Shown here piece by piece: positions 14,401 through 30,600 of a stretch of 64,000 nt of DNA. Source of the DNA: Siphonodentalium dalli (taxonomy: Eukaryota > Mollusca > Scaphopoda > Gadilida > Siphonodentaliidae); NCBI GenBank assembly GCA_032622095.1, contig CP136069.1, forward strand, positions 106,856,278-106,920,277, given 5' to 3'. Positions within the stretch are counted from its first letter, which is position 1; every line of letters begins with the position of its first letter. The translations under genes and the position numbers were made by a program. The notes under the pieces are model-generated. The model ran no database searches. It saw only the letters and a list, made by a program, of their open reading frames with translations, and had not been told where the DNA came from.

Positions 14401-17400
14401 TATATAGGTATCCCCACCACACACATATATAGGTATCACCACCACATACATATATAGGTATCCCCGCCACACACATATATAGGTATTCCCGCCACATACA
14501 TATATAGGTATCCTCACCACACAAATCTATAGGTATCCCCACCACATACATATATAGGTATCACCACCACATACATATATAGGTATCCCCACCACATACA
14601 TATATAGGTATCACCACCACATACATATATAGGTATCACCACCATACACATATATAGGTATCCCCACCACATACATCTATATGTATCCCAACCACACACA
14701 TCTATATGTATCCCAACCACACGCATCTATAGGTATCCCCACCACACACATATATAGGTATCCCAACCACACGCATCTATAGGTATCCCCACCACACACA
14801 TATATAGGTATCCCCACCACACACATCTATATGTATCCCCACCACACACATCTATAGGTATCCCCACCACACACATCTATAGGTATCCCCACCATACACA
14901 TCAATATGTATCACCGCCACACACATATATAGGTATCCCCACCACATACATCTATAGGTATCCCAACCATACACATATATAGGTATCCCCAACAAACACA
15001 TCTATATGTATAACCGCCACACTCATATATAGGTATCCCCACCACATACATCTATAGGAATCACCACCACATACATATATAGGTATCCCCACAACATAAA
15101 TCTATAGGTATCCCCACCACACACATCAATATGTATCACCACCACATACATATATAGGTATCCCCACCACACACATATATAGGTATCCCCACCACATACA
15201 TATATAGGTATCCCCACCACACACATATATGTATCCTCACCACACACATATATAGGTATCCTCACCACACACATATATAGGTCTCCCCGCCACATACATC
15301 TATAGGTATCACCACCACATACATCTATAGTTATCACCACCACATACATCTATAGGTATCCCCACCACATACATCTATAGGTATCCCCACCACATACATC
15401 TATATGTATCCCCGCCACACACATCTATAGGTATCCTCACCATACACATATATAGGTATCCCCACCATACACATCTATAGGTATCCCCGCCACACACATT
15501 TATAGGTATCCCCACCACATACATATATAGGTATCCCCACCATACACATATATAGGTATCCCCACCACATACATATATAGGTATCACCACCACACACATA
15601 TAAATATCCCCGCCACATACATATAGGTATCCCCACCACACACATATAGGTATCCCCACCACACACATCTATAGGTATCACCACCACATACATATAGAGG
15701 TATGCCCAACACATACATATATAGGTATCCCCACCACATACATATATAGGTATCCCCACCACATACATATATAGTTATCCCCGCCACACACATATATAGG
15801 TATCCCCAGCACACACATATATAGGTATCCCCACCACATACATATATATGTATCACCATCACACACATATATAGGTATCCCCACCACATACATATATTGG
15901 TATCCCACCACATACATCTATAGGTATCCCCACCGCACACATATATCGGTATCCCCATCACATACATATATAGGTATCCCCACCACATACATATATAGGT
16001 ATCCCCACCGCATACATCTATATGTATCCCAACCACACAAATCTATATGTATCCCACCCCACACGCATCTATAGGTATCCCCACCACACACATATATAGG
16101 TATCCCCACCGTACACATCTATAGGTATCCCCACCACACACATATATAGGTATCCCCACCACACACATCTATATGTATCCCCACCACACACATCTATATG
16201 TATCCCCACCACACACAGATATAGGTATCCCCACCATACACATCAATATGTATCACCGCCACACACATTTATAGGTATCCCCACCACATACATCTATAGG
16301 TATCCCCAACATACACATATATAGGTATCCCCACCATACACATCTATATGTATAACCGCCACACTCATATATAGGTATCCCCACCACATACATCTATAGG
16401 TATCACCACCACATACATATATAGGTATCCCCACAACATAAATCTATAGGTATCCCCACCACACACATCAATATGTATCACCACCACATACATATATAGG
16501 TATTCCCACCACACACATATATAGGTATCCCCACCACATACATATATAGGTATCCCCACCACACACATATAGATATCCTCACCACACACATATATAGGTA
16601 TCCTCACCACACACATATATAGGTCTCCCCGCCACATACATCTATAGGTATCACCACCACATACATCTATAGTTATCACCACCACATACATCTATAGGTA
16701 TCCCCACCACATACATCTATAGGTATCCCCACCACATACATCTATATGTATCCCCGCCACACACATCTATAGGTATCCTCACCATACACATATATAGGTA
16801 TCCCCACCATACACATCTATAGGTATCCCCGCCACACACATTTATAGGTATCCCCACCACATACATATATAGGTATCCCCACCACACACATATATAGGTA
16901 TACCCACCACATACATATATAGGTATCACCACCACACACATATAAATGTTCCCGCCACATACATATAGGTATCCCCACCACACACATATAGGTATCCCCA
17001 CCACACACATCTATAGGTATCACCACCACATACATATAGAGGTATCCCCAACACATACATATATAGGTATCCCCACCACATACATATATAGGTATCCCCA
17101 CCACATACATATATAGTTATCCCCGCCACACACATATATAGGTATCCCCAGCACACACATATATAGGTATCCCCACCACATACATATATATGTATCACCA
17201 TCACACACATATATAGGTATCCCCACCACATACATATATTGGTATCCCACCACATACATCTATAGGTATCCCCACCGCACACATATATCGGTATCCCCAT
17301 CACATACATATATAGGTATCCCCACCACATACATATATAGGTATCCCCACCACATACATATATATGTATGCCCAACACACACATATATAGGTATCCCCAC

Positions 17401-20400
17401 CACATACATCTATAGGTATCCCCACCACATACATATATAGGTATCCCCACCACATACATCTGTAGGTATCCCCACCACATACATATATAGGTATCCCCGC
17501 CACATAAATATATAGGTATCTCCACCACATACATATATAGTTATCCCCACCACATACATATATTGGTATCCCCACCACATACATCTATAGGTATCCCCAC
17601 CACACACATCTATATGTATCACCACCACACACATCTATAGGTATCCCCACCACACACATATATAGGTATCCCCACCACACACATCTATATGTATCCCCAC
17701 CACACACATATATAGGTATCCCCACCACATACTTCTATAGGTATCCCCACCATACACATCTATAGGTATCCAACCATACACATCTATATGTATAACCGCC
17801 ACACTCATATATAGGTATCCCCACCACATACATATATAGGTATCACCACCACATACATATATAGGTATCCCCACCACATAAATCTATAGGTATCCCCACC
17901 ACACACATCTATATGTATCACCACCACATACATATATAGGTATCCCCACCACACACATATATAGGTATCCCCACCACATACATATATAGGTATCCCAACC
18001 ACACACATATAGGTATCCTCACCACACACATATATAGGTATCCTCACCACACACAGATTTAGGTATCCCCGCCACATACATCTATAGGTATCACCACCAC
18101 ATACATCTATAGTTATCACCACCACATACATCTATAGGTATCCCCACCACATACATCTATAGGTATCCCCACCACAAACATCTATATGTATCCCCGCCAC
18201 ACACATCTATAGGTATCCTCACCACACACATATATAGGTATCCCCACCACAAACATCTATAGGTATCCCCACCACACACATCTATATGTATCCCCACCAC
18301 ATACATATATAGGTATCCCCACCACACACATATATAGGTATCCCCACCACATACATATATAGGTATCCCCACCACACACATATATAGGTATCCCCACCAC
18401 ACACATCTATATGTATCCCCACCACACACATATATAGGTATCCCCACCACACACATCTATATGTATCCCCACCACACACATATATAGGTATTCCCACCAC
18501 ACACATCTATATGTATTCCCACCACACACATATATAGGTATCACCACCACATACATATATAGGTATCCCCGCCACACACATATATAGGTATTCCCGCCAC
18601 ATACATATATAGGTATCCTCACCACACACATCTATAGGTATCCCCACCACATACATATATAGGTATCAGCACCACATCCATATATAGGTATCCCCACCAC
18701 ACACATATATAGGTATCCCCGCCACATACATATATAGGTATCACCACCATACACATATATAGGTCTCCCCACCGCATACATCTATATGTATCCCAACCAC
18801 ACACATCTATATGTATCCCAACCACACGCATCTATATGTATCCCCACCACACACATATATAGGTATCCCCACCATACACATCTATAGGTATTCCCACCAC
18901 ACACATCTATATGTATCCCCACCACACACATCTATAGGTATCCCCACCACACACAGATATAGGTATCCCCACCATACACATCAATATGTATCACCGCCAC
19001 ACACATATATAGGTATCCCCACCACATACATCTATAGGTATCCCCACCTTACACATATATAGGTATCCCCACCATACACATCTATATGTATAACCGCCAC
19101 ACTCATATATAGGTATCCCCACCACATACATCTATAGGTATCACCACCACATACATATATAGGTATCCCCACCACATAAATCTATAGGTATCCCCGCCAC
19201 ACACATCTATAGGTATCCTCACCATACACATATATAGGTATCCCCACCATACACATCTATAGGTATCCCCGCCACACACATTATAGGTATCCCCACCACA
19301 TACATATATAGGTATCCCCACCACACACATATATAGGTATCCCCACCACATACATATATAGGTATCACCACCACACACATATAAATATCCCCGCCACATA
19401 CATATAGGTATCCCCACCACACACATATAGGTATCCCCACCACACACATCTATAGGTATCACCACCACATACATATAGAGGTATCCCCAACACATACATA
19501 TATAGGTATCCCCACCACATACATATATAGGTATCCCCACCACATACATATATAGTTATCCCCGCCACACACATATATAGGTATCCCCAGCACACACATA
19601 TATAGGTATCCCCACCACATACATATATATGTATCACCATCACACACATATATAGGTATCCCCACCACATACATATATTGGTATCCCACCACATACATCT
19701 ATAGGTATCCCCACCGCACACATATATCGGTATCCCCATCACATACATATATAGGTATCCCCACCACATACATATATAGGTATCCCCACCGCATACATCT
19801 ATATGTATCCCAACCACACACATCTATATGTATCCCAACCACACGCATCTATAGGTATCCCCACCACACACATATATAGGTATCCCCACCATACACATCT
19901 ATAGGTATCCCCACCACACACATATATAGGTATCCCCACAACACACATCTATATGTATCCCCACCACACACATCTATAGGTATCCCCACCACACACAGAT
20001 ATAGGTATCCCCACCATACACATCAATATGTATCACCGCCACACACATATATAGGTATCCCCACCACATACATCTATAGGTATCCCCACCATACACATAT
20101 ATAGGTATCCCCACCATACACATCTATATGTATAACCGCCACACTGACATATAGGTATCCCCACCACATACATCTATTGGTATCACCAACACATAAATAT
20201 ATAGGTATCCCCACAACATAAATCTATAGGTATCCCCACCACACACATCAATATGTATCACCACCACATACATATATAGGTATCTCCACCACACACATAT
20301 ATAGGTATCCCCACCACATACATATATAGGTATCCCCACCACACACATATAGGTATCCTCACCACACACATATATAGGTATCCTCACCACACACATATAT

Positions 20401-21160
20401 AGGTCTCCCCGCCACATACATCTATAGGTATCACCACCACATACATCTATAGTTATCACCACCACATACATCTATAGGTATCCCCACCACATACATCTAT
20501 AGGTATCCCCACCACATACATCTATATGTATCCCCGCCACACACATCTATAGGTATCCCCACCATACACATATATAGGTATCCCCACCATACACATCTAT
20601 AGGTATCCCCGCCACACACATTTATAGGTATCCCCACCACATACATATATAGGTATCCCCACCACACACATATATAGGTATCCCCACCACATACATATAT
20701 AGGTATCACCACCACATACATATAAATATCCCCGCCACATACATATAGGTATCCCCACCACACACATATAGGTATCCCCACCACACACATCTATAGGTAT
20801 CACCACCACATACATATAGAGGTATCCCCAACACATACATATATAGGTATCCCCACCACATACATATATAGGTATCCCCACCACATACATATATAGTTAT
20901 CCCCGCCACACACATATATAGGTATCCCCAGCACACACATATATAGGTATCCCCACCACATACATATATATGTATCACCATCACACACATATATAGGTAT
21001 CCCCACCACATACATATATTGGTATCCCACCACATATATCTATAGGTATCCCCACCGCACACATATATCGGTATCCCCATCACATACATATATAGGTATC
21101 CCCACCACATACATATATAGGTATCCCCACCACATACATATATATGTATGCCCAACACAC
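11440..21160 (+). repeat. Large segmental duplication, copy S1 (about 9.7 kb)
   Basis: From about 11,440 to 17,480 this follows 27,459-33,500 at a shift of 16,019 bp. From about 17,410 to 21,160 it follows 37,535-41,285 at a shift of 20,125 bp (20,124 after a one-base loss near 38,820). S1 is thus the unexpanded form of a segment whose second copy has grown in the middle. Differences in the left part are sparse, for example CACTTATATAGG at about 13,625 against CACATATATAGG at about 29,644, and GGTATTCCC at about 14,482 against GGAATTCCC at about 30,501. Confidence 0.82.
15405..19187 (+). repeat. 3,780-bp tandem duplication, copy 1
   Basis: Follows 19,188 to about 22,968 at a shift of 3,780-3,782 bp. 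Small shift changes are explained by single-base length differences, such as CATTTATAGG near 15,499 against CATTATAGG near 19,281. Both copies start at a GGTATCCCCGCCAC monomer. It lies inside S1, so it is nested in the larger duplication. Confidence 0.8.
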
Positions 21161-22968
21161 ACATATATAGGTATCCCAACCACATACATCTATAGGTATC
21201 CCCACCACAAACATATATAGGTATCCCCACCACATACATCTATAGGTATCCCCACCACATACATATATAGGTATCCCCGCCACATACATATATAGGTATC
21301 CCCTCCACATACATATATAGGTATCCCCACCACATACATATATAGGTATCCCCACCACATACATCTATAGGTATCCCCACCACACACATCTATATGTATC
21401 ACCACCACACACATCTATAGGTATCCCCACCACACACATATATAGGTATCCCCACCACACACATCTATATGTATCCCCACCACACACATATATAGGTATC
21501 CCCACCACATACTTCTATAGGTATCCCCACCATACACATCTATAGGTATCCCACCATACACATCTATATGTATAACCGCCACACTCATATATAGGTATCC
21601 CCACCACATACATATATAGGTATCACCACCACATACATATATAGGTATCCCCACCACATAAATCTATAGGTATCCCCACCACACACATCTATATGTATCA
21701 CCACCACATACATATATAGGTATCCCCACCACACACATATATAGGTATCCCCACCACATACATATATAGGTATCCCAACCACACACATATAGGTATCCTC
21801 ACCACACACATATATAGGTATCCTCACCACACACATATATAGGTATCCCCGCCACATACATCTATAGGTATCACCACCACATACATCTATAGTTATCACC
21901 ACCACATACATCTATAGGTATCCCCACCACATACATCTATAGGTATCCCCACCACATACATCTATATGTATCCCCGCCACACACATCTATAGGTATCCTC
22001 ACCACACACATATATAGGTATCCCCACCACAAACATCTATAGGTATCCCCACCACACACATCTATATGTATCCCCACCACATACATATATAGGTATCCCC
22101 ACCACACACATATATAGGTATCCCCACCACATACATATATAGGTATCCCCACCACACACATATATAGGTATCCCCACCACACACATCTATATGTATCCCC
22201 ACCACACACATATATAGGTATCCCCACCACACACATCTATATGTATCCCCACCACACACATATATAGGTATTCCCACCACACACACCTATATGTATCCCC
22301 ACCACACACATATATAGGTATCACCACCACATACATATATAGGTATCCCCGCCACACACATATATAGGTATTCCTGCCACATACATATATAGGTATCCTC
22401 ACCACACACATCTATAGGTATCCCCACCACATACATATATAGGTATCAGCACCACATCCATATATAGGTATCCCCACCACACACATATACAGGTACCCCC
22501 GCCACATACATATATAGGTATCACCACCATACACATATATAGGTCTCCCCACCGCATACATCTATATGTATCCCAACCACACACATCTATATGTATCCCA
22601 ACCACACGCATCTATATGTATCCCCACCACACACATATATAGGTATACCCACCATACACATCTATAGGTATTCCCACCACACACATCTATATGTATCCCC
22701 ACCACACACATCTATAGGTATCCCCACCACTCACAGATATAGGTATCCCCACCATACACATCAATATGTATCACCGCCACACACATATATAGGTATCCCC
22801 ACCACATACATCTATAGGTATCCCCACCATACACATATATAGGTATCCCCACCATACACATCTATATGTATAACCGCCACACTCATATATAGGTATCCCC
22901 ACCACATACATCTATAGGTATCACCACCACATACATATATAGGTATCCCCACCACATAAATCTATAGG
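19188..22968 (+). repeat. 3,780-bp tandem duplication, copy 2
   Basis: Second copy of 15,405-19,187. It ends where the CCCCGCCACACACATCTAT monomer expected from copy 1 is replaced by CCCCACCACACACATCAAT, near 22,970. Private changes include CACTGACATATAGG near 20,145 and ATATACAGGTACCCCC near 22,485. Confidence 0.8.
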
Positions 22969-24046
22969 TATCCCCACCACACACATCAATATGTATCACC
23001 ACCACATACATATATACGTATCCCCACCACACACATATATAGGTATCCCCACCACATACATATATAGGTATTCCCACCACACACATATAGGTATCCTCAC
23101 CACACACATATATAGGTATCCTCACCACACATATATATAGGTCTCCCCGCCACATACATCTATAGGTATCACCACCACATACATCTATAGTTATCACCAC
23201 CACATACATCTATAGGTATCCCCACCACATACATCTATAGGTATCCCCACCACATACATCTATATGTATCCCCGCCACACACATCTATAGGTATCCTCAC
23301 CACACACATATATAGGTATCCCCACCACATACATCTATAGGTATCCCCACCACACACATATATAGGTATCCCCACCACACACATATATAGGTATCCCCAC
23401 CACATACATCTATAGGTATCCCACCACATACATATATAGGTATCCCCACCACATACATCTATAGGTATCCCCACCACACACATCTATAGGTATCCCCGCC
23501 ACACACATTTATTGGTATCCCCACCACATACATATATAGGCATCCCCACCACACACATATATAGGTATCCCCACCACATACATATATAGGTATCACCACC
23601 ACACACATATAAATATCCCCGCCACATACATATAGGTATCCCCACCACACACATATAGGTATCCCCACCACACACATCTATAGGTATCACCACCACATAC
23701 ATATAGAGGTATCCCCAACACATACATATATAGGTATCCTCACCACACACATATATAGGTATCCTCACCACACACATATATAGGTATCCCCGCCACATAC
23801 ATCTATAGGTATCACCAACACATACATCTATAGTTATCACCACCACATACATCTATAGGTATCCCCACCAAATACATCTATAGGTATCCCCACAACATAC
23901 ATCTATATGTATCCCCGCCAGACACATATATAGGTATCCTCACCACACACATATATAGGTATCCCCACCACAAACATCTATAGGTATCCCCACCACACAC
24001 ATCTATATGTATCCTCACCACACACATATATAGGTATTCCCACCAC
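22969..24046 (+). repeat. Array segment between the 3,780-bp and 1,499-bp blocks
   Basis: Ordinary satellite monomers arranged as parts of the domain A HOR: the CATCAATATGTATCACC unit, the 23-mer before CCTCACC, and the CACATATAAATAT unit near 23,607. The stretch at about 23,775-24,010 is repeated at about 24,674-24,909 (shift 899). It contains the distinctive CACCAACACATAC, CCACCAAATAC and CCACAACATAC units. No gene is present. Confidence 0.72.
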
Positions 24047-25545
24047 AAACATCTATAGGTATCCCCACCACATACATATAGAGGTATCCCCAACACATAC
24101 ATATATAGGTATTCCCACCACACACATATATAGGTATCCCCACCACATACATATATAGTTATCCCCGCCACACACATATATAGGTATCCCCAGCACACAC
24201 ATATATAGGTATCCCCACCACATACATATATAGGTATCACCATCACACACATATATAGGTATCCCCACCACATACATATATTGGTATCCCACCACATACA
24301 TCTATAGGTATCCCCACCGCACACATATATCGGTATTCCCATCACATACATATATAGGTATCCCCTCCACATACATATATAGGTATCCCCACCACATACA
24401 TCTATATGTATGCCCACCACACACATATATAGGTATCCCCACCACATACATCTATAGGTATCCCCACCACACACATATATAGGTATCCCCACCACATACA
24501 TATATAGGTATCCCCACCACATACATCTATATGTATCCCCACCACATACATATATAGGTATCCCCACCACATACATCTATAGGTATCCCCACCACATACA
24601 TATATAGGTATCCCCACCACATACATATATAGGTATCCCCACCACATACATTTATAGGTATCCCCACCAAATACATATATAGGTATCCCCGCCACATACA
24701 TCTATAGGTATCACCAACACATACATCTATAGTTATCACCACCACATACATCTATAGGTATCCCCACCAAATACATCTATAGGTATCCCCACAACATACA
24801 TCTATATGTATCCCCGCCAGACACATATATAGGTATCCTCACCACACACATATATAGGTATCCCCACCACAAACATCTATAGGTATCCCCACCACACACA
24901 TCTATATGTATCCCCACCACATACATATATAAGTATCCCCACCACACACATATATAGGTATCCCCACCACACACATCTATATGTATCCCCACCACACACA
25001 TATATAGTTATCCCCACCACACACATCTATATGTATCCCCACCACACACATATATAGGTATCCCCACCACACACATCTATATGTATCCCCACCACACACA
25101 TATATAGGTATCACCACCACATACATATATAGGTATCCCCGCCACACACATATATAGGTATTCCCGCCACACACATATATAGGTATTCCCGCCACATACA
25201 TATATAGGTATCCTCACCACACACATCTATAGGTATCCCCACCACATACATATATAGGTATCACCACCACATACATATATAGGTATCCCCACCACACACA
25301 TATATAGGTATCCCCGCCGCATACATATATAGGTATCACCACCATACACATATATAGGTCTCCCCACCGCATACATCTATATGTATCCCAACCACACACA
25401 TCTATATGTATCCCAACCACACGCATCTATAGGTATCCCCACCACACACATATATAGGTATCCCCACCATACACATCTATAGGTATCCCCACCACACACA
25501 TATATAGGTATCCCCACCACACACATCTATATGTATCCCCACCAC
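24047..25545 (+). repeat. 1,499-bp higher-order repeat, copy 1 of 3
   Basis: Aligned at a shift of 1,499 bp with 25,546-27,044. It differs from the later copies at a few sites: TTCCCACC against CCCCACC near 24,111; CCACCACATAC against CCACCCCATAC near 24,266; CATTTATAGG against CATATATAGG near 24,650. The start is set by the unit CCACCACAAACATCTATAGG. Confidence 0.82.
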
Positions 25546-27044
25546 AAACATCTATAGGTATCCCCACCACATACATATAGAGGTATCCCCAACACATACA
25601 TATATAGGTATCCCCACCACACACATATATAGGTATCCCCACCACATACATATATAGTTATCCCCGCCACACACATATATAGGTATCCCCAGCACACACA
25701 TATATAGGTATCCCCACCACATACATATATAGGTATCACCATCACACACATATATAGGTATCCCCACCCCATACATATATTGGTATCCCACCACATACAT
25801 CTATAGGTATCCCCACCGCACACATATATCGGTATTCCCATCACATACATATATAGGTATCCCCTCCACATACATATATAGGTATCCCCACCACATACAT
25901 CTATATGTATGCCCACCACACACATATATAGGTATCCCCACCACATACATCTATAGGTATCCCCACCACACACATATATAGGTATCCCCACCACATACAT
26001 ATATAGGTATCCCCACCACATACATCTATATGTATCCCCACCACATACATATATAGGTATCCCCACCACATACATCTATAGGTATCCCCACCACATACAT
26101 ATATAGGTATCCCCACCACATACATATATAGGTATCCCCACCACATACATATATAGGTATCCCCACCAAATACATATATAGGTATCCCCGCCACATACAT
26201 CTATAGGTATCACCAACACATACATCTATAGTTATCACCACCACATACATCTATAGGTATCCCCACCAAATACATCTATAGGTATCCCCACAACATACAT
26301 CTATATGTATCCCCGCCAGACACATATATAGGTATCCTCACCACACACATATATAGGTATCCCCACCACAAACATCTATAGGTATCCCCACCACACACAT
26401 CTATATGTATCCCCACCACATACATATATAAGTATCCCCACCACACACATATATAGGTATCCCCACCACACACATCTATATGTATCCCCACCACACACAT
26501 ATATAGTTATCCCCACCACACACATCTATATGTATCCCCACCACACACATATATAGGTATCCCCACCACACACATCTATATGTATCCCCACCACACACAT
26601 ATATAGGTATCACCACCACATACATATATAGGTATCCCCGCCACACACATATATAGGTATTCCCGCCACACACATATATAGGTATTCCCGCCACATACAT
26701 ATATAGGTATCCTCACCACACACATCTATAGGTATCCCCACCACATACATATATAGGTATCACCACCACATACATATATAGGTATCCCCACCACACACAT
26801 ATATAGGTATCCCCGCCGCATACATATATAGGTATCACCACCATACACATATATAGGTCTCCCCACCGCATACATCTATATGTATCCCAACCACACACAT
26901 CTATATGTATCCCAACCACACGCATCTATAGGTATCCCCACCACACACATATATAGGTATCCCCACCATACACATCTATAGGTATCCCCACCACACACAT
27001 ATATAGGTATCCCCACCACACACATCTATATGTATCCCCACCAC
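25546..27044 (+). repeat. 1,499-bp higher-order repeat, copy 2 of 3
   Basis: Middle copy. It shares the private CCACCCCATAC unit (about 25,765) with copy 3 at about 27,264 but not with copy 1. Copies 2 and 3 therefore probably arose from one another more recently than from copy 1. I saw no differences between them over most of the shared length. Confidence 0.82.
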
Positions 27045-27610
27045 AAACATCTATAGGTATCCCCACCACATACATATAGAGGTATCCCCAACACATACAT
27101 ATATAGGTATCCCCACCACACACATATATAGGTATCCCCACCACATACATATATAGTTATCCCCGCCACACACATATATAGGTATCCCCAGCACACACAT
27201 ATATAGGTATCCCCACCACATACATATATAGGTATCACCATCACACACATATATAGGTATCCCCACCCCATACATATATTGGTATCCCACCACATACATC
27301 TATAGGTATCCCCACCGCACACATATATCGGTATTCCCATCACATACATATATAGGTATCCCCTCCACATACATATATAGGTATCCCCACCACATACATC
27401 TATATGTATGCCCACCACACACATATATAGGTATCCCCACCACATACATCTATAGGTATCCCCACCACACACATATATAGGTATCCCCACCACATACATA
27501 TATAGGTATCCCCACCACATACATCTATATGTATCCCCACCACATACATATATAGGTATCCCCACCACATACATCTATAGGTATCCCCACCACATACATA
27601 TATAGGTATC
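27045..27610 (+). repeat. 1,499-bp higher-order repeat, partial copy 3
   Basis: Follows copy 2 until about 27,610. There it has a CACAAACATATATAGG unit and copy 2 does not, and it joins the start of S2. The third copy is therefore cut off by, or fused to, the 16-kb-shift duplication at about 27,459-27,610. Confidence 0.75.
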
Positions 27611-30600
27611 CCCACCACAAACATATATAGGTATCCCCACCACATACATATATAGGTATCCCCACCACATACATATATAGGTATCCCCACCACATGCATC
27701 TATAGGTATCCCCACCACACACATCTATATGTATCACCACCACACACATCTATAGGTATCCCCACCACACACATATATAGGTATCCCCACCACACACATC
27801 TATAGGTATTCCCGCCACACACATATATAGGTATTTCCGCCACACACATATATAGGTATTCCCGCCACATACATATATAGGTATCCTCACCTCACACATC
27901 TATAGGTATCCCCACCACATACATATATAGGTATCACCACCACATACATATATAGGTATCCCCACCACACACATATATAGGTATCCCCGCCGCATACATA
28001 TATAGGTATCACCACCATACACATATATAGGTTTCCCCACCGCATACATCTATATGTATCCCAACCACACACATCTATATGTTTCCCAACCACACGCATC
28101 TATAGGTATCCCCACCACACACATATATAGGTATCCCCACCATACATATCTATAGGTATCCCCACCACACACATATATAGGTATTCCCACCACACACATC
28201 TATATGTATCCCCACCACAAACATCTATAGGTATCCCCACCACATACATATAGAGGTATCCCCAACACATACATATATAGGTATCCCCACCACACACATA
28301 TATAGGAATCCCCACCACATACATATATAGTTATCCCCGCCACACACATATATAGGTATCCCCAGCACACACATATATAGGTATCCCCACCACATACATA
28401 TGTAGGTATCACCATCACACACATATATAGGTATCCCCACCACATACATATATTGGTATCCCACCACATACATCTATAGGTATCCCCACCGCACACATAT
28501 ATCGGTATTCCCATCACATACATATATAGGTATCCCCTCCACATACATATATAGGTATCCCCACCACATACATCTATATGTATGCCCACCACACACATAT
28601 ATAGGTATCCCCACCACATACATCTATAGGTATCCCCACCACACACATATATAGGTATCCCCACCACATACATATATAGGTATTCCCACCACATACATCT
28701 ATATGTATCCCCACCACATACATAGATAGGTATCCCCACCACATACATCTATAGGTATCCCCACCACATACATATATAGGTATCCCCACCACATACATAT
28801 ATAGGTATCCCCACCACATACATATATAGGTATCCCCACCACATACATATATAGGTATCCCCACCACATGCATCTATAGGTATCCCCACCACACACATCT
28901 ATATGTATCACCACCACACACATCTATAGGTATCCCCACCACACACATATATAGGTATCCCCACCACACACGTCTATATGTATCCCCACCACACACATAT
29001 ATAGGTATCCCCACCACATACTTATATAGGTATCCCCACCATACACATCTATAGGTATCCCACCATACACATCTATATGTATCACCACCACACACATATA
29101 TAGGTATCCCCACCACACACATCTATATGTATCCCCACCACACACATATGTAGGTATCACCACCACATACATATATAGGTATCCCCGCCACACACATATA
29201 TAGGTATTCCCGCCACATACATATATAGGTATCCTCACCACACACATCTATAGGTATCCCCACCACACACATATATAGGTATCCCCACCACACACATCTA
29301 TATGTATCCCCACCACACACATATATAGGTATCACCACCACATTCATATATAGGTATCCCCGCCACACACATATATAGATATTCCCGCCACATACATATA
29401 TAGGTATCCTCACCACACACATCTATAGGTATTCCCACCACATACATATATAGGTATCACCACCACATACATATATAGGTATCCCCACCACACACATATA
29501 TAGGTATCCCCGCCACATACATATATAGGTATCACCACCATACACATATATAGGTCTCCCCACCGCATACATCTATATGTATCCCAACCACACACATCTA
29601 TATGTATCCCAACCACACGCATCTATAGGTATCCCCACCACACACATATATAGGTATCCCCACCATACACATCTATAGGTATCCCCACCACACACATATA
29701 TAGGTATCCCCACCACACACATCTATATGTATCCCCACCACACACATATATAGGTATCCCCACCACACACAGATATAGGTATCCCCACCATACACATCAA
29801 TATGTATCACCGCCAAACACATATATAGGTATCCCCTCCACATACATATATAGGTATCCCCACCATACACATATATAGGTATCCCCACCATACACATCTA
29901 TATGTATAACCGCCACACTCATATATAGGTATCCCCACCACATACATCTATAGGTATCACCACCACATACATATATAGGTATCCCCACCACATAAATATA
30001 TAGGTATCCCCACCACATAAATATATAGGTATCCCCACCACACACATCAATATGTATCACCACCACATACATATATAGGTATCCCCACCACACACATATA
30101 TAGGTATCCCCACCACATACATATATAGGTATCCCCACCACACACATATAGGTATCCTCACCACACACATATATAGGTATCCTCACCACACACATATATA
30201 GGTCTCCCCGCCACATACATCTATAGGTATCACCACTACATACATCTATAGTTATCACCACCACATACATCTATAGGTATCCCCACCACATACATCAATA
30301 GGTATCACCACCACATACATCTATATGTATCCCCGCCACACACATCTATAGGTATCCTCACCACACACATATATAGGTATCCCCACCACATACATCTATA
30401 GGTATCCCCACCACACACATATATAGGTATCCCCACCACACACATATATAGGTATCACCACCACATACATATATAGGTATCCCCGCCACACACATATATA
30501 GGAATTCCCGCCACATACATATATAGGTATCCTCACCACACAAATCTATAGGTATCCCCACCACATACATATATAGGTATCACCACCACATACATATATA

